DNA of 64,000 bases from Meiothermus sp. GTDB taxonomy: Bacteria; Deinococcota; Deinococci; Deinococcales; Thermaceae. The notes beneath the pieces are model-generated. The model searched no databases and was not told where the DNA came from. It was given only the letters and a program-made list of their open reading frames with translations. Positions 45,743-56,282 of the stretch are shown here, piece after piece. The DNA is taken from positions 3,108,594 through 3,172,593 of the forward strand of contig NZ_BPIM01000001.1 of the NCBI RefSeq assembly GCF_026004115.1. Reading direction: 5' to 3'. Each line of letters begins with the position of its first letter. Position 1 is the stretch's first letter. The translations under genes were made by a program, and so were the position numbers.

Positions 45743-48105
45743 GCTTCACCTCCCACCAGAATTTTGGCTTCCACCCGGCGGCCTGCCCAGGCACCCAGGG
45801 CCGGCACGTACATTACGCCATCGGGCAGCCCGGCCACGGTCCTGACCTCGAGGCGCTCGACCCCTTCGGGCAGGGCCAGCTCCACCAGATAGCCCTCGGC
45901 CAGGCCCTGGGAGCGGGCCGTGGCGGGGCTCATCTCTAACTTGATCTCTACCACCCTGGCTACTGCCCCCACGCGCTGTTCCCGGCGCCACATGGTGGGG
46001 CGCAGGTACAGGGCACCGGTGGTGGCATCGGCCTCGGTCGCGGTCCAACCTATGCTCTTGGGCAGCCAGCGCTCCAGCGCAGCCGGCAGTTTGTATTTTT
46101 CGACCAGAAGCCGGGTGGCCTGACGCACCAGCCGCACCGGGGTCTTGACCCCCAGGGCCTCGGCCAGCAGGCTTAAAGCCGCCACTGCACCGTCGGCCTC
46201 GCCGTTGTTGATGCCGGCGGGCTCGAGAGGCAGTACCCGGCCCTCGAGGTTCAGGGTGTGTCCCCGCTTTTCGTAGGCGGTCTGGTTGGGCAGCACCACG
46301 TCGGCGTACTTCTCGGCCAGGGGGTGCCGGTGGGTCAGGTGCAGGATGCGGAAGGCAGGCGCCTTGAGCTGGGCCTCGGTGGGCAGGTAGGCGTAGTAGA
46401 CCGCCCTGGGCCCCGGCTCGATCCAGCCCGCACCCCCTTTGCCCGGAAACAGCCCCAGCGCTTCCAGCCCCCGGGCGTTAGCAGCCGGCGTCATGCACAT
46501 CACCCGGGCGCCGCTGCGCTCGGCGAGCTGCCTGGCTTTTATGGCTGCCTCGGGCTGGTTGAGCACCCCCGCGCCCAGCACCAACACCACCCGCTGGCTG
46601 GCCGCCAGGCGCGCCTTGACCCAGGCCAGCGGTTCCCCTAAACCAGCCGGGGCTTCGGCTTCGCCCAGCAGGGCCGCCAGCAAGGCCGCCTCGGCCCCCG
46701 GCGCATGCACGGCGCTGGCCCCGGCCCACCGGGCGGTGGGGGTGGGATAGGCGCTAAAGAGGGCCAGTTTGTGGTTCAGGCGGGGCATCCGCTCCTTGAT
46801 GTTGAGGTCGGCAAAGGGTGTGCCGTGGCTAAGTTTGGCGGCAGGCTTGAGGCCCCGGATGTACTCGGAGAGCCGCAGGTGCAGGGTGGGGGCCTCTTCG
46901 GTGGGCTCACCCAGCACCAGCACAAACTCGGCGTCCAGTAGCTCCTCGAAGCTCGCGGGTGCAAACACCGTGACAGGATAGGCGGTGCGGCCCTGGAAGT
47001 CGCGGTGCGCCGTGCCTAATGCTGCGGTGAGCTCGAGGGCCGCCAGGCCTTCCTCGAGGGTGCTGTTCCCCGCCAGGTAAACACCCACATCGGACTTGGC
47101 AACACCGTCCAGGCCTTGCCGGATGGCCTTCAGGGCCTCATCCCAGGTGGCCTCTACCAGCTTCCCGTCTTTGCGTACCAGGGGCGTGTGCACCCGGTTC
47201 TCGTTGACCCATTGGTGTCCGAAGCGGGCCGCATCCGAGATCCAGACCTCGTTCACCTCGCGGCGCTCGGCGGCCCGAATGCGCTCGAGGAGACCGCTGC
47301 GGGCATCCACCACGATGGCCGCTCCGCAGGCATCGTCCATCGAGGTGGTCTCGGTGGAGTCATACTCCCAGTTGCGGGCTCTAAAACGCGCGGTCTGGTC
47401 GAGCAAAGCCCCTACCGGGCAGATGTCCACGATATTGCCGGTAAAGTTGGAAGGCAGCCCCTCGTCCTCGCTGTTGATGAAGGTATGTACCCCCCGCTCG
47501 ATGAAGTCGAGTACTTCATCGCCCGGAATCTCCTCGAAGTAGCGCACGCAGCGCTTGCAGTGGATGCAGCGCTCGCGGTCGAGCACAATGAAGGGCGAAA
47601 GGGTATGGTGCTTATCCACATGTCGCCGGGTCATCTCGAACCGGGTGTATAGAGGCAGTTCCATGGGGTCGGGCTGGTAGAACTTTTCCACCAGGCCGTA
47701 CTCGTAGCTGCGGTCTTGTAGCTCGCAGGCCCCACCCTTGTCGCAGGTGGGGCAGTCGAGCGGGTGGTTGAAGAGCGTGAGTTCGACCATCCCCGACTGA
47801 GCGTGTTTCACCTCGTCGGAAAGGGTATCTATCACCATGCCATCGCTCACCGCGGTGATGCAGGCCGCAGCGAGCTTGGGCATCCAGAAAATCTTGGGCT
47901 GACCATTTTCCAGAATGAACTGTCCGTCCGGCCCCTTGCGCGGGCTACCGGTCTTGACCAGACACATCCGGCAGGCCCCAATGGGCGAAAGGTGCTTTTC
48001 AGCACAGAAGAGGGGCACATCGTAGCCCGCATGGAAGATGGCGTCCATGACCGAGGTGCCGCCGGGCACCTCGACGGTTCTATCGTTGACGGTTACTCTC
48101 ACCAT
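45739..48105 (-). CDS. nqo3: NADH-quinone oxidoreductase subunit G (Nqo3), N7 cluster cysteines lost
   Basis: 788 residues from [16 protein letters not shown] (aligned to T. thermophilus; upstream GTG/ATG are alternatives). Cluster sites are intact for N1b ([15 protein letters not shown] and a later Cys), N5 ([14 protein letters not shown]) and N4 (RCIHCKRCV plus DICPVG). In the molybdopterin-like domain, T. thermophilus binds N7 with Cys256, 259, 263 and 291. The matching positions here are Ser255, Asp258, Ala262 and Ser290, with one Cys at 260. N7 is therefore not expected. It carries electrons from Nqo1 toward Nqo9. Confidence 0.95.
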   Translation of the reverse strand: MVRVTVNDRTVEVPGGTSVMDAIFHAGYDVPLFCAEKHLSPIGACRMCLVKTGSPRKGPDGQFILENGQPKIFWMPKLAAACITAVSDGMVIDTLSDEVKHAQSGMVELTLFNHPLDCPTCDKGGACELQDRSYEYGLVEKFYQPDPMELPLYTRFEMTRRHVDKHHTLSPFIVLDRERCIHCKRCVRYFEEIPGDEVLDFIERGVHTFINSEDEGLPSNFTGNIVDICPVGALLDQTARFRARNWEYDSTETTSMDDACGAAIVVDARSGLLERIRAAERREVNEVWISDAARFGHQWVNENRVHTPLVRKDGKLVEATWDEALKAIRQGLDGVAKSDVGVYLAGNSTLEEGLAALELTAALGTAHRDFQGRTAYPVTVFAPASFEELLDAEFVLVLGEPTEEAPTLHLRLSEYIRGLKPAAKLSHGTPFADLNIKERMPRLNHKLALFSAYPTPTARWAGASAVHAPGAEAALLAALLGEAEAPAGLGEPLAWVKARLAASQRVVLVLGAGVLNQPEAAIKARQLAERSGARVMCMTPAANARGLEALGLFPGKGGAGWIEPGPRAVYYAYLPTEAQLKAPAFRILHLTHRHPLAEKYADVVLPNQTAYEKRGHTLNLEGRVLPLEPAGINNGEADGAVAALSLLAEALGVKTPVRLVRQATRLLVEKYKLPAALERWLPKSIGWTATEADATTGALYLRPTMWRREQRVGAVARVVEIKLEMSPATARSQGLAEGYLVELALPEGVERLEVRTVAGLPDGVMYVPALGAWAGRRVEAKILVGGEA

Positions 48106-48113
48106 GCGATCCA

Positions 48114-49430
48114 TCACCCCCAGCGGCTTCCAAAGCGTTCGACGGGCTTGCTGTTTTCAACCGCATCCACAAACTGGTGGCGGAAGTGTTTGAGGCTGCC
48201 CCGCACCGGCCAGCAGGCCGCATCGGCCAGCGCACAGAAACTGCGGCCCTCAATCTGATCAAGCAGGCTTTCCAGTAGCTCAACATCGCCCTTCTGACCC
48301 TGTCCCGTTCCAATCTTCTCGAAGAGGCCAACCATCCAGCCCGAGACCCCCTCGCGGCAGGGGGTACACTTACCGCAGGATTCGTGCCCGTAAAAGCGGG
48401 TCACGTTCCACATGGCATCCACCATACTCATGCTAGCCGGAATGCCGATCACCCCCCCGGTACCCAGGAGCGAGCCCTTGGCGCTGATGGACTCGTAGTC
48501 CATGGGGGTATCCAGGATTTCGTCGGTCCAGGGTAACGGCGGACAGGACGAACCCCCCGGGATGATGGCCTGGATGGGCTCGGTGGGGCCGCCAGCCCAG
48601 TCGAAAAGCAACTCGCGGAAGGTGGTGCCCAGGGGTAGCTCATACACGCCGGGGCGCTTGAAAGGGCCGCTCACCTGAAAGAGTTTGTGGCCTTTGGATT
48701 TTTCGGTGCCCATGCTGGCAAACCAGTCGGCCCCGCGCAGGGTAATGTGCACCACCGAGCAAAGCGACTCCACGTTGTTGATGGTGGTAGGCATTCCCCA
48801 CAGGCCCGCCTGGGCCGGGAAAGGCGGTTTCATGCGGGGGTTGGCCCGCAGGCCCTCGAGGGAGTTCATCAGGGCGGTCTCCTCGCCGCAGATGTAGGCC
48901 CCGGCCCCCCGGTGCACATAGAGGTCAAAGCTGAAGCCGGTGCCCATAATGTTCTGGCCCAGATAGCCTGCCGCATAGGCTTCCTGAATGGCCGACATCA
49001 GCCGGTCATAGGCCCTGCGGTACTCACCCCTGATGTAGATATAGCCCTTGCTGGCCTGGATGCCCACGCCCGCAATGAGCATGCCCTCGATGAGCTGGTG
49101 GGGGTCGTCCTCCATCAGGTAGCGGTCTTTGAAGGAACCCGGCTCAGACTCATCGGCGTTGCAGACGATGTAATGCTGCTTGCCGGTGTTTTTGGGCATG
49201 AAGCTCCACTTGAGCCCGGTGGGGAAACCCGCGCCCCCGCGCCCGCGTAGCCCGGACTTCTTGACCTCCTCGATCACCCAGTCCTGGCCTTGCTGGATGG
49301 CCTTGCGAATGGCCTGGTAGCCACCGTGGGCTAGGTAGTAGTCCAGGGTCCAGGAGCCGGGCTGGCCCACATGCATATATAAGGTCTTCTCGAAGCGGGG
49401 GTCTTTCCCGCTCACGATGGGCCCGCTCAT
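48114..49430 (-). CDS. nqo1: NADH-quinone oxidoreductase subunit F (Nqo1), FMN/NADH site
   Basis: 438 residues, identical in length to T. thermophilus Nqo1. It oxidises NADH and passes electrons through FMN to cluster N3. The FMN/NADH loop [19 protein letters not shown], the [12 protein letters not shown] motif and a late [11 protein letters not shown]ys bind FMN and N3. The start overlaps the nqo2 stop by four bases. Confidence 0.97.
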   Translation of the reverse strand: MSGPIVSGKDPRFEKTLYMHVGQPGSWTLDYYLAHGGYQAIRKAIQQGQDWVIEEVKKSGLRGRGGAGFPTGLKWSFMPKNTGKQHYIVCNADESEPGSFKDRYLMEDDPHQLIEGMLIAGVGIQASKGYIYIRGEYRRAYDRLMSAIQEAYAAGYLGQNIMGTGFSFDLYVHRGAGAYICGEETALMNSLEGLRANPRMKPPFPAQAGLWGMPTTINNVESLCSVVHITLRGADWFASMGTEKSKGHKLFQVSGPFKRPGVYELPLGTTFRELLFDWAGGPTEPIQAIIPGGSSCPPLPWTDEILDTPMDYESISAKGSLLGTGGVIGIPASMSMVDAMWNVTRFYGHESCGKCTPCREGVSGWMVGLFEKIGTGQGQKGDVELLESLLDQIEGRSFCALADAACWPVRGSLKHFRHQFVDAVENSKPVERFGSRWG

Positions 49431-49990
49431 ACGCCCACCTCCTCTCCGCGCACGTGTACCTCGTGCCCCACCTTACCCGGCAGCACGATTTCCTCCAGGC
49501 GCTTGCCTTCCCGTAAACCCCGCAAAAGTGCATGCAGACGAGCTTTGGTCACGCATTCGACATAGGGTTCGTCGTTGACCTGCACCACCGGTGCGGTATG
49601 ACAAGAGCCCAGGCATTCCACCTTCTGGATGCTAAAAAGGCCGTCGGGGGTTACATCGCCCCGCAAGATACCAAGCTCCTGCACCAGCTCATCCCACAGT
49701 TCGTCGGCCCCGCCAATGGCGCAGCTCAGGGTGGCGCATACCTGAAGGTGGTACTTGCCGGTAGGCAAGGCCTGGTAGTAGCTGTAAAAGCTCATCACGC
49801 CCGCTACCTCGGTCGCGGTGGTACCCAGGATCTGGGCTATTTCCTCTTGGCGTTCAGGCGAAATCCAGCCTTCGTCCTGCTGAACCCGCCGAAGCATGGG
49901 CATCAGTGCGGCCCGTCGTCCCTGGGGCGTGTCGGGGTATTGCGCGAACACACCCCGAAGCCAGTCTTGTTTATCGTCGAAAAATCCCAT
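49427..49990 (-). CDS. nqo2: NADH-quinone oxidoreductase subunit E (Nqo2)
   Basis: 187 residues from [18 protein letters not shown], which aligns with the T. thermophilus start; an ATG four codons upstream is less likely. The thioredoxin-like domain holds cluster N1a through CATLSC and later CLGSC. It sits next to Nqo1 and may tune flavin redox chemistry. A 66-base gap separates it from nqo4. Confidence 0.95.
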   Translation of the reverse strand: MGFFDDKQDWLRGVFAQYPDTPQGRRAALMPMLRRVQQDEGWISPERQEEIAQILGTTATEVAGVMSFYSYYQALPTGKYHLQVCATLSCAIGGADELWDELVQELGILRGDVTPDGLFSIQKVECLGSCHTAPVVQVNDEPYVECVTKARLHALLRGLREGKRLEEIVLPGKVGHEVHVRGEEVGV

Positions 49991-50056
49991 ATGCCTCCGC
50001 AAACATTCGAGTGCCTGGTTTGGGCGGCAAGACCCTCGTCACCAGACCTCCCATAA

Positions 50057-51304
50057 TCATCGATCTACGTCACCCATCACCGGATCTAAAGAAGCGATCA
50101 CCGCCACCATATCGGCCATCTGCACGCCCTTGCAGGCGTAGGGCAGACTTTGCAGGTTGACAAAGCTGGGCGAACGCACCTTGACCCGGTAAGGCATCGA
50201 ACCTCCGTCTGAGACGATGTAATAGCCCAGCTCGCCCCGCGCACTCTCGGTCGGCACATAGACCTCGCCCAAAGCCGGATGGAAGCCCTCGGTCACCAGC
50301 TTGAAGTGATAGATGACAGCCTCCATCGAGGTTTCCAGCAGATGGCGGGGCGGCAAGGAAATTTGCGGGTTGGGGTCACGGATGGGGCCGGGGCCCATGG
50401 CCTCGAGCCGCTCCACAGCCTGCCGGATGATCTTGACTGACTCGCGCATCTCGAGGATGCGAATCACCATGCGGTCGAAGATATCGCCGCCGGTCAGTAC
50501 CGGTACGTCAAAGTTGTAGGTTTCGTAGCCCGCGTAGGGATAGGCTTTGCGCACATCGTAGTTCACCCCAGAAGCCCTTAGGCTTCCCCCGGTGAGGGAA
50601 AGGTTGATGGCCGCCTCGGTCGGAATGACCGAGACCCCCCGGGCCCGCTCGTAGAAGATGGGGCTTTCCCTGAACAGCGCTTCATACTCGTCGATACGGG
50701 CTGGCATCTGGGCAATAAACTTCTTGACCTCCCCCAAAAACTCCGGCGGCAGGTCTTCCTTGAGGCCCCCTATGCGGATGTAGTTGTGGTGGAAACGCTG
50801 ACCCGAAACCCACTCGAAAAGGTCGAGCACCGCCTCCCGCTCACGAAAAGCATAGAAAAAGGGCGTCAGTGCGCCAAAGTCCAGCAGGCCGGTACCCAGG
50901 AAAACCAGGTGCGAGGCAATACGAGAGAGTTCGTTGAGGAGAATGCGAATGGCCTGGGCTCGAGGAGGCACCTCCGCTCCTACCAGCTTTTCCACGCTCA
51001 GGGCATAGGCCAGGTCGTGGCTAAAGCTGTGCAGGTAGTCCATGCGGGGGGTGTAGGTGATGCACTGGGTGTAGGTGCGGTTCTCCATGTTCTTTTCGAA
51101 GCCGGTATGGAGATAGCCGATGTGCGGGGTCAGGCGTAGAATCTGCTCCCCCGAAAGGTCCACCACCACCCTGAGCACTCCGTGGGTAGAGGGGTGCTGG
51201 GGCCCCACGTTCAGGGTCATGACCTCGGACTTGAGTTCGGGTGCGTCGGCAATATCGTAGGCTTCCACCGAGGGGCTGTGCAGCTTTTGCGGGTCGCGCA
51301 CCAT
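50057..51304 (-). CDS. nqo4: NADH-quinone oxidoreductase subunit D (Nqo4)
   Basis: 415 residues of the 49-kDa, hydrogenase-derived subunit. It forms the quinone pocket with Nqo6: [14 protein letters not shown] supplies the quinone-facing His loop, followed by [17 protein letters not shown], a ARGELGYY segment and a C-terminal DPVMGDVDR end. The ATG overlaps the nqo5 stop (TGATG). Confidence 0.97.
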   Translation of the reverse strand: MVRDPQKLHSPSVEAYDIADAPELKSEVMTLNVGPQHPSTHGVLRVVVDLSGEQILRLTPHIGYLHTGFEKNMENRTYTQCITYTPRMDYLHSFSHDLAYALSVEKLVGAEVPPRAQAIRILLNELSRIASHLVFLGTGLLDFGALTPFFYAFREREAVLDLFEWVSGQRFHHNYIRIGGLKEDLPPEFLGEVKKFIAQMPARIDEYEALFRESPIFYERARGVSVIPTEAAINLSLTGGSLRASGVNYDVRKAYPYAGYETYNFDVPVLTGGDIFDRMVIRILEMRESVKIIRQAVERLEAMGPGPIRDPNPQISLPPRHLLETSMEAVIYHFKLVTEGFHPALGEVYVPTESARGELGYYIVSDGGSMPYRVKVRSPSFVNLQSLPYACKGVQMADMVAVIASLDPVMGDVDR

Positions 51305-51927
51305 CAGTTGCCTCCTTTAACCACTTTTTGAACCTCGGCCGCAACCTCCTGGACGCCCTTGCGGGTGCCTCCGCGCCAGCCAGTCATACCCCCCTTATCG
51401 CCCGACAGGCCGGCCCTAAAGGCGTCGGGGTCGATGAAACGTCCCTCCTTGAACAAGGTTGGGGTCTCGCCCAGGGGGAAGTCCTTGCGCAGGGGGTGGC
51501 CTTCTAAGTCTTCGGGGGTCAGAATCTTGCGCAAATCCGGGTGGCCCTCGAAGCGAATACCGAGCAAATCGTACACTTCGCGCTCGAGGTAGTCGGCGCC
51601 CATCCACAGGTCGGTCAGGCTGGGCAAGCTGGGGTTGGCCTCGGGCACATACACCCGAATAAACACCCGGCTGCCGTCGCCCCCCTGATAGCCGGGCAAC
51701 GACACCAGTTCATACACCACGCAAAAACGCTCGGGCTTGGGGCTCGGGTATGTCAGGTAATCAATACCCACCACATTGGCCAGGTAGTTCCAGCCCTGGC
51801 TCTTAAGAGCCGCCAGCAGCGCTTTGAACTCACCCCGGGGCACCACCACCCAGGTGTTGCCATGGGCTTCCTCGATATCCCAGCCGTTGGCTCGAGCCTG
51901 GTCTAGTAGCTGTGTCAGCTTGTGCAT
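51304..51927 (-). CDS. nqo5: NADH-quinone oxidoreductase subunit C (Nqo5)
   Basis: 207 residues from [16 protein letters not shown], preceded by AGAGGTGG. The length equals that of T. thermophilus Nqo5. The 30-kDa signature [20 protein letters not shown] near residue 130 is complete. It is a structural subunit clamping Nqo4 and Nqo9. The open frame continues upstream through nqo6 in another frame; that part is a shadow. Confidence 0.95.
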   Translation of the reverse strand: MHKLTQLLDQARANGWDIEEAHGNTWVVVPRGEFKALLAALKSQGWNYLANVVGIDYLTYPSPKPERFCVVYELVSLPGYQGGDGSRVFIRVYVPEANPSLPSLTDLWMGADYLEREVYDLLGIRFEGHPDLRKILTPEDLEGHPLRKDFPLGETPTLFKEGRFIDPDAFRAGLSGDKGGMTGWRGGTRKGVQEVAAEVQKVVKGGN

Positions 51928-51944
51928 ATCCACCTCTGTGGGGT

Positions 51945-52484
<540 letters not shown>

Positions 52485-52557
52485 TCTCAAGACCTCCGTT
52501 GCAGGTCACAGGTCGTAGGTCTCGAGTTTTTTTGACCTGAGACTTGCGAAAGCGTAG

Positions 52558-52917
52558 CTAGTGCCACTTCATCACACCCTTGTACCACTCGTAAAGAAAG
52601 CCCACGAACAACAGCACCGTAAAAACCAGCAGGCCCCAGAAGCCCACCACCCCTACGGTGCCTGCGCTCACCGCATAGGGCCACAAAAAGGCTACCTCCA
52701 CGTCAAAGATGATGAACAGCATGGCCACCGCGTAAAAGTGCACCGGGAAGCGCTTGACCTCCCCAGCCGGGTCGTTGCCCGACTCATAGGGCATTAGCTT
52801 GAAACGCCCTCCTTTTTTGGGGCCCAGAATGGCTCCTACCACAGTTGCCAGAATGGCAATGCCAACCGCAACAGCCAGGTACACCAGTAAAGCCTGATAT
52901 TCACTTATGGGTGACAT
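52558..52917 (-). CDS. nqo7: NADH-quinone oxidoreductase subunit A (Nqo7)
   Basis: 119 residues, the same as T. thermophilus Nqo7. Three helices with the loop YESGNDPAGEVKRFPVHFYAVAM near the quinone chamber and the motif FDVEVAFLWPYA. It is the first gene of the operon; AGGAGGCGC precedes the ATG. Confidence 0.96.
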   Translation of the reverse strand: MSPISEYQALLVYLAVAVGIAILATVVGAILGPKKGGRFKLMPYESGNDPAGEVKRFPVHFYAVAMLFIIFDVEVAFLWPYAVSAGTVGVVGFWGLLVFTVLLFVGFLYEWYKGVMKWH

Positions 52918-53003
52918 GCGCCTCCTCTTGAGCAGTTTGGCTTGTGCCGGTCTTCACGAGATTATCCAGACCTTTGCAGCCTACCGCACTTCCTATCGCC
53001 AAC

Positions 53004-53031
53004 ATCTTACACTTCTACCTTCACGACGCAA
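53004..53031 (-). promoter_or_regulatory. possible nqo operon promoter
   Basis: On the minus strand TTGCGT and TAAGAT are 16 bases apart, about 87 bases before the nqo7 start. A weaker GATAAT lies closer to the gene. The match is only moderate. Confidence 0.25.
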
Positions 53032-53192
53032 ATATCGCTACAGATTAATCCTATTTTGGAATGCCTACCAACACTGTAGATGATCCTACCGAGAATGTAC
53101 AGTAGAGAAAGTTCGAGCAAGATGGCTCTAATAGCCATAAATCAGTCTAGACCCGCTGAAGCGCTTTTCATTGAACTCGAGCCATCCTGGGC

Positions 53193-53309
53193 TAATACCG
53201 GAATGACACTTTACAAAACCAAAAACCCCAGAGTTTGTCTTTTGAATCCTGGAACACCCCCCTCTTCGGTCGGGTTGCTTTGTCACGGTTCACTAAGAAT
53301 CTGGTACAA
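53193..53309 (-). repeat. MITE-like mobile repeat, decayed copy
   Basis: Same order of words as the copy at 55691-55821 (TAATACCGGA ... CCCCAGAG ... CTTTTGAATCCT ... CTCTTCGGTCGGGTT ... GAATCTGGTAC) but with many substitutions, and without tandem units. It lies 76 bases from the full copy at 53385 in opposite orientation. Confidence 0.6.
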
Positions 53310-53384
53310 AAATCCTTGGTCCTGGATCAAGGTTGGCGCTTGAACCCTCGCAAACCTCAGTCAGAGCGCTTCAAACGCTAGGTG

Positions 53385-53656
53385 TTATACCAGATTCGGT
53401 TAGTTCGGCGCCGGATGGCGGCGAACTAACAAGGCCGAAGTTATCCGCGTAGCGGAGGGCGTAAGCCCCTTGGAAGTTATCCGCGTAGCGGAGGGCGTAA
53501 GCCCCTTGGAAGTTATCCGCGTAGCGGAGGGCGTAAGCCCCTTGGAAGGCAGACGCTTTCTTCGCCGACCGTTCGGAAGGGGTGTGCTCTAGGATTCAAA
53601 AAGATAGCCTCTGGGGGTCTTTGGTTTGGATGATTATCTTTTTGAATCCGGTATTA
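53385..53656 (+). repeat. MITE-like mobile repeat, copy 2 (three 36-bp tandem units)
   Basis: Inverted ends TTATACCAGATTC and GAATCCGGTATTA, the 14-bp left hairpin (one arm with a G/C change), three tandem units AAGTTATCCGCG... of 36 bp, the same spacer, and the 15-bp right hairpin. Compared with copy 1 the units read GGGCGTAAGCCC instead of GGGCGATACCGCCC in all three copies. Confidence 0.85.
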
Positions 53657-53659
53657 TGC

Positions 53660-53704
53660 CCACACCTAGCCTCCCCCGCTGGGAGGAAGGCGTGGTTTTA
53701 TTTT
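53660..53704 (+). terminator. orphan intrinsic terminator on plus strand
   Basis: A 14-bp stem with one mismatch (CCACACCT...CCTCCC / GGGAGG...AGGCGTGG) followed by TTTTATTTT. It comes directly after the mobile repeat, with no plus-strand gene upstream. It would end a transcript running through the repeat. Confidence 0.65.
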
Positions 53705-53800
53705 ACGCATCAGCTCCGGTGCTTAACAGCAAAAAGTTTCAAAAATTTGCCAGGTGAACCGAAGACCTTCCGGCTTTGCCGACCAAAAGTTGAAAATGGT

Positions 53801-54940
53801 TCAATAACGCTTATCCACCAGAGGCGGCCCCTCGAGGGCAGGGTCTGCCTGGATATCGTCGAGTCGAATGCCCGTAGCCTGCTGGAGTGCCGGGGCAAGC
53901 TGCGGTGGAACAGCCTCGGCCTTGATGCGCAGAGTTATTTTATCGGTTCCGCCCTCCTTAGTTTCGACCACCAACTGGGCCCCGCCCCGAGGGTCAATGC
54001 CAAAGGCCATGAGTAGGGGGGCCATCTCGGTGGGGTAGAGCTTGACCCCCTTCACCTTGACCATCAGGTCGGTGCGACCAATCACCCCCCGGGGCAAGCA
54101 CAGCCGGCCACCTTTTCGAGATACCACAGCCAGGTCGCCGGTACGGAAGCGAACCATGGGCATTAGGGTACGCGAGAGCGAGGTAACCACCATCTCGCCT
54201 TTTTCGCCCTCGGGGGTAGGTTCGAGCGTTTCGGGGTCCAGCACCTCAATAATAGCCATTTCGGGAATTTCCCACAGACCGTCCTTTTCCAGGCCCTCCC
54301 CCGCTACCACCCCCAGCTCGGAGGTGCCGTAGGCATCCACAGCAATTCCCCCTATGGCCTGCTCGAGCCTTTCGCGGTAACCCGGAACCGAGGTGAACGG
54401 CTCACCTCCCGCCATCAGCAGCTCGAAGCGGCCCCCAGCCTGGGCAATCTTCATGGCAAAGCTGGGGTTGCAGACCAGGATCTCGAAACCATACTGCTGC
54501 TGAAGTTGGACAATGCGCTCGGCCTCACCAGGGCCATGGGGCAGCACCATTGCGCCGGCCCGTTGCAGGGCCTCGTGGAATAGCCAGCCGCCCGCAAAAA
54601 TGTGATAACCGAAGGCCACCAGAACCTTTTTGCCAGTCACGCCCAGGCGACGCATCTGGGCCGCCAGGGCCTCTGCCTGGTATTCCACATCTTCGGCGGA
54701 CAGGTACTCAGGCATCCAGCCAATGGCTGGACTGGGGGTCAGGTGCATTAGGGCCGCACCCTGAGGAGGCTTTGGGTGGGCCTGGATATACGCCAACCAT
54801 TCTTGACGGGTGGTAAGGGGCAGTCGGGATATGGCTTCGGGGGTCAGGCTCGAAGCATCCACTTCGTCCAGCTTTTGTGCATAAACTGGGTGTTTTTTGG
54901 CAGCCGCAATCACTTCACGAAGGCGTTGGACTCGATCCAT
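53801..54940 (-). CDS. phenylacetate-CoA ligase-like adenylate-forming enzyme
   Basis: 379 residues from MDRVQRLREVIAAAKKHPVY with AAGGAGCG upstream. It resembles PaaK/CapK-type ligases: a central AYGTSELGVVAGEG motif and the RFRTGDLAVVSRKGG and GRTDLMVKVKGVKLYP hinge region. It lacks the long N-terminus of full PaaK (about 430 residues). It probably activates an aromatic or other acid to a CoA thioester. No phenylacetate pathway genes are adjacent. Confidence 0.82.
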   Translation of the reverse strand: MDRVQRLREVIAAAKKHPVYAQKLDEVDASSLTPEAISRLPLTTRQEWLAYIQAHPKPPQGAALMHLTPSPAIGWMPEYLSAEDVEYQAEALAAQMRRLGVTGKKVLVAFGYHIFAGGWLFHEALQRAGAMVLPHGPGEAERIVQLQQQYGFEILVCNPSFAMKIAQAGGRFELLMAGGEPFTSVPGYRERLEQAIGGIAVDAYGTSELGVVAGEGLEKDGLWEIPEMAIIEVLDPETLEPTPEGEKGEMVVTSLSRTLMPMVRFRTGDLAVVSRKGGRLCLPRGVIGRTDLMVKVKGVKLYPTEMAPLLMAFGIDPRGGAQLVVETKEGGTDKITLRIKAEAVPPQLAPALQQATGIRLDDIQADPALEGPPLVDKRY

Positions 54941-55203
54941 ACTATCGCTCCTTGTTTCAACTCTTCCGTGCAGATTATACGGGCTGCTACCCAACCAGAG
55001 GCTAGTCCGCTGTGCGTGTTAAACGCGATCAAAAGCATGGGTTGGTGCGTCAGTAGCTTATTTTGTGGTGCGTTTTGAAGCACGTTGATTACGCAAAATT
55101 GCGATGTGCAGCCCATTGCGAGGCACTGAAATGCACACTGAATTCTTGGTTGCCAGACCTTTGGGGAGCACTGTGCCAACGTACACCGAGTCTGTTTTGG
55201 GGT

Positions 55204-55533
55204 TTAATCGAACAGGTCGAAGAGTCTACCCAACTTGCTTTTCTTCTTTCCGTGGCGCTTATGGTACTCATCGTCGTCGGTATCGTAGGGGTTGCGCTGA
55301 TGAGGTTGAGGGGTGTATCCACGGGTTTGCGGTGGGGCAGACAGCTGCCGGCGGTAGCTTTCCAACTCGGCCTCGTACTCCTGTTCGTACTGGCGTACCT
55401 GGCCCAGCAGTTTTTCCATCTCGCCCCCGTCCAACCAGACCCCACGGCAGCTGGGGCAAACATCAATGTGAACGCCGTTACGCTGGATTTCGTTCATTCC
55501 GGTTTCGCAGTTAGGACAGATCAGAAGGGGCAT
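55204..55533 (-). CDS. TFIIB-type zinc-ribbon protein
   Basis: 109 residues from MPLLICPNCETGMNEIQRNG, with GGAGGAAG before ATG 55533. CPNC and CPSCRGVWLDGGE form the zf-TFIIB (COG3809) ribbon. The rest is a charged linker and a basic C-terminus HKRHGKKKSKLGRLFDLFD. The role of the family is unknown; the ribbon may bind nucleic acid or protein. It stands alone: 263 bases upstream of it and 370 downstream hold no gene. Confidence 0.78.
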   Translation of the reverse strand: MPLLICPNCETGMNEIQRNGVHIDVCPSCRGVWLDGGEMEKLLGQVRQYEQEYEAELESYRRQLSAPPQTRGYTPQPHQRNPYDTDDDEYHKRHGKKKSKLGRLFDLFD

Positions 55534-55690
55534 AACTTCCTCCAAACTTAGCGTGCCAGAAAGTCAAGCTTGTGAACAGGACCAAAACCCTATTCAATAT
55601 GCGGGTTTTGCCCTACATTGGAGATAAAAACACCGTTTCCAACTCACAAACCTCATATTTACTGGCCACAGGCTTGCTCCAAATCGCCTA

Positions 55691-55821
55691 TTATACCGGA
55701 TTCAAAAAGATAATCATCGAAACCAAAGACCCCCAGAGGCTATCTTTTTGAATCCTAGAGCACTCCCTTCGGTCGGGTTAGTTCGCCGCCATCCGGCGCC
55801 GAACTAACCGAATCTGGTATT
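55691..55821 (-). repeat. MITE-like mobile repeat, copy 3 (no tandem units)
   Basis: Ends TTATACCGGATTC (55691) and GAATCTGGTAT (to 55821). It contains both long hairpins and the GTCGGG segment but lacks the tandem array and most of the spacer, a shorter form of the element. The remaining bases of the 55534-55903 gap show nothing else. Confidence 0.8.
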
Positions 55822-55903
55822 GGGTCGTTTGGCGTTACTTAAGTCTGTAGAGGCGGGTTGAATATCACTAGGCCCGTTCAAAAATCGCTTTATGCTCCAG
55901 GTA

Positions 55904-56275
55904 ATGAGCACCTTGATTGTCCCCTTGTTACTCACTTTTGCGCTGAGTGTGGCTGCCTTCCTTGCTCACCGCAGCATGAACCAGATGCACCGCCGCTTGC
56001 TCGAGACCGAGCTAAACGGCCGCGATTACAACGAGTTGAGCGACCACGACCGCTTTTTCCTTAACGAAGTCGTCAACCTCAAGTTTCAGCAGTCTGGCGG
56101 CAGCAAGCTGGCTTCTTTTGTGTTGCTTTATGCCTATCCCACACTCTATATTGGCGAAAAGGTGCTGGGCCGTAACCACTGGAGCGCGGTGGAGGTTTTC
56201 AGTGGCTCGTCGATGTTCTATTTCCTGACCCTGGTGCTGGCTGGGTTGCTCATGCAGACCATAGGGCTGGGCTAA
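55904..56275 (+). CDS. small two-helix membrane protein, unknown
   Basis: 123 residues from MSTLIVPLLLTFALSVAAFL; an ATG four codons upstream is possible. It has one N-terminal helix, a polar middle with NGRDYNELSDHDRFFLNEVV, and a second helix FYFLTLVLAGLLMQTIGLG near the end. The middle could be a cytoplasmic or periplasmic domain. I recognise no family. It converges with the PucR-type regulator gene. Confidence 0.6.
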   Translation: MSTLIVPLLLTFALSVAAFLAHRSMNQMHRRLLETELNGRDYNELSDHDRFFLNEVVNLKFQQSGGSKLASFVLLYAYPTLYIGEKVLGRNHWSAVEVFSGSSMFYFLTLVLAGLLMQTIGLG

Positions 56276-56282
56276 CCGCCCT

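Larger units (their letters stand above)
52918..53800. other. long gene-free region upstream of the nqo operon
   Basis: 883 bases. It holds a possible nqo promoter (53004-53031), a decayed copy of the mobile repeat (53193-53309), a complete copy (53385-53656) and an orphan plus-strand terminator (53660-53704). A plus-strand open frame at 53080-53343 overlaps the decayed repeat and is not convincing. I see no real gene here. Confidence 0.7.

Noticed and set aside
53080..53343. 87-codon plus-strand open frame upstream of nqo
   Set aside because: It runs through the decayed mobile repeat, lacks a ribosome site and has no protein-like composition.
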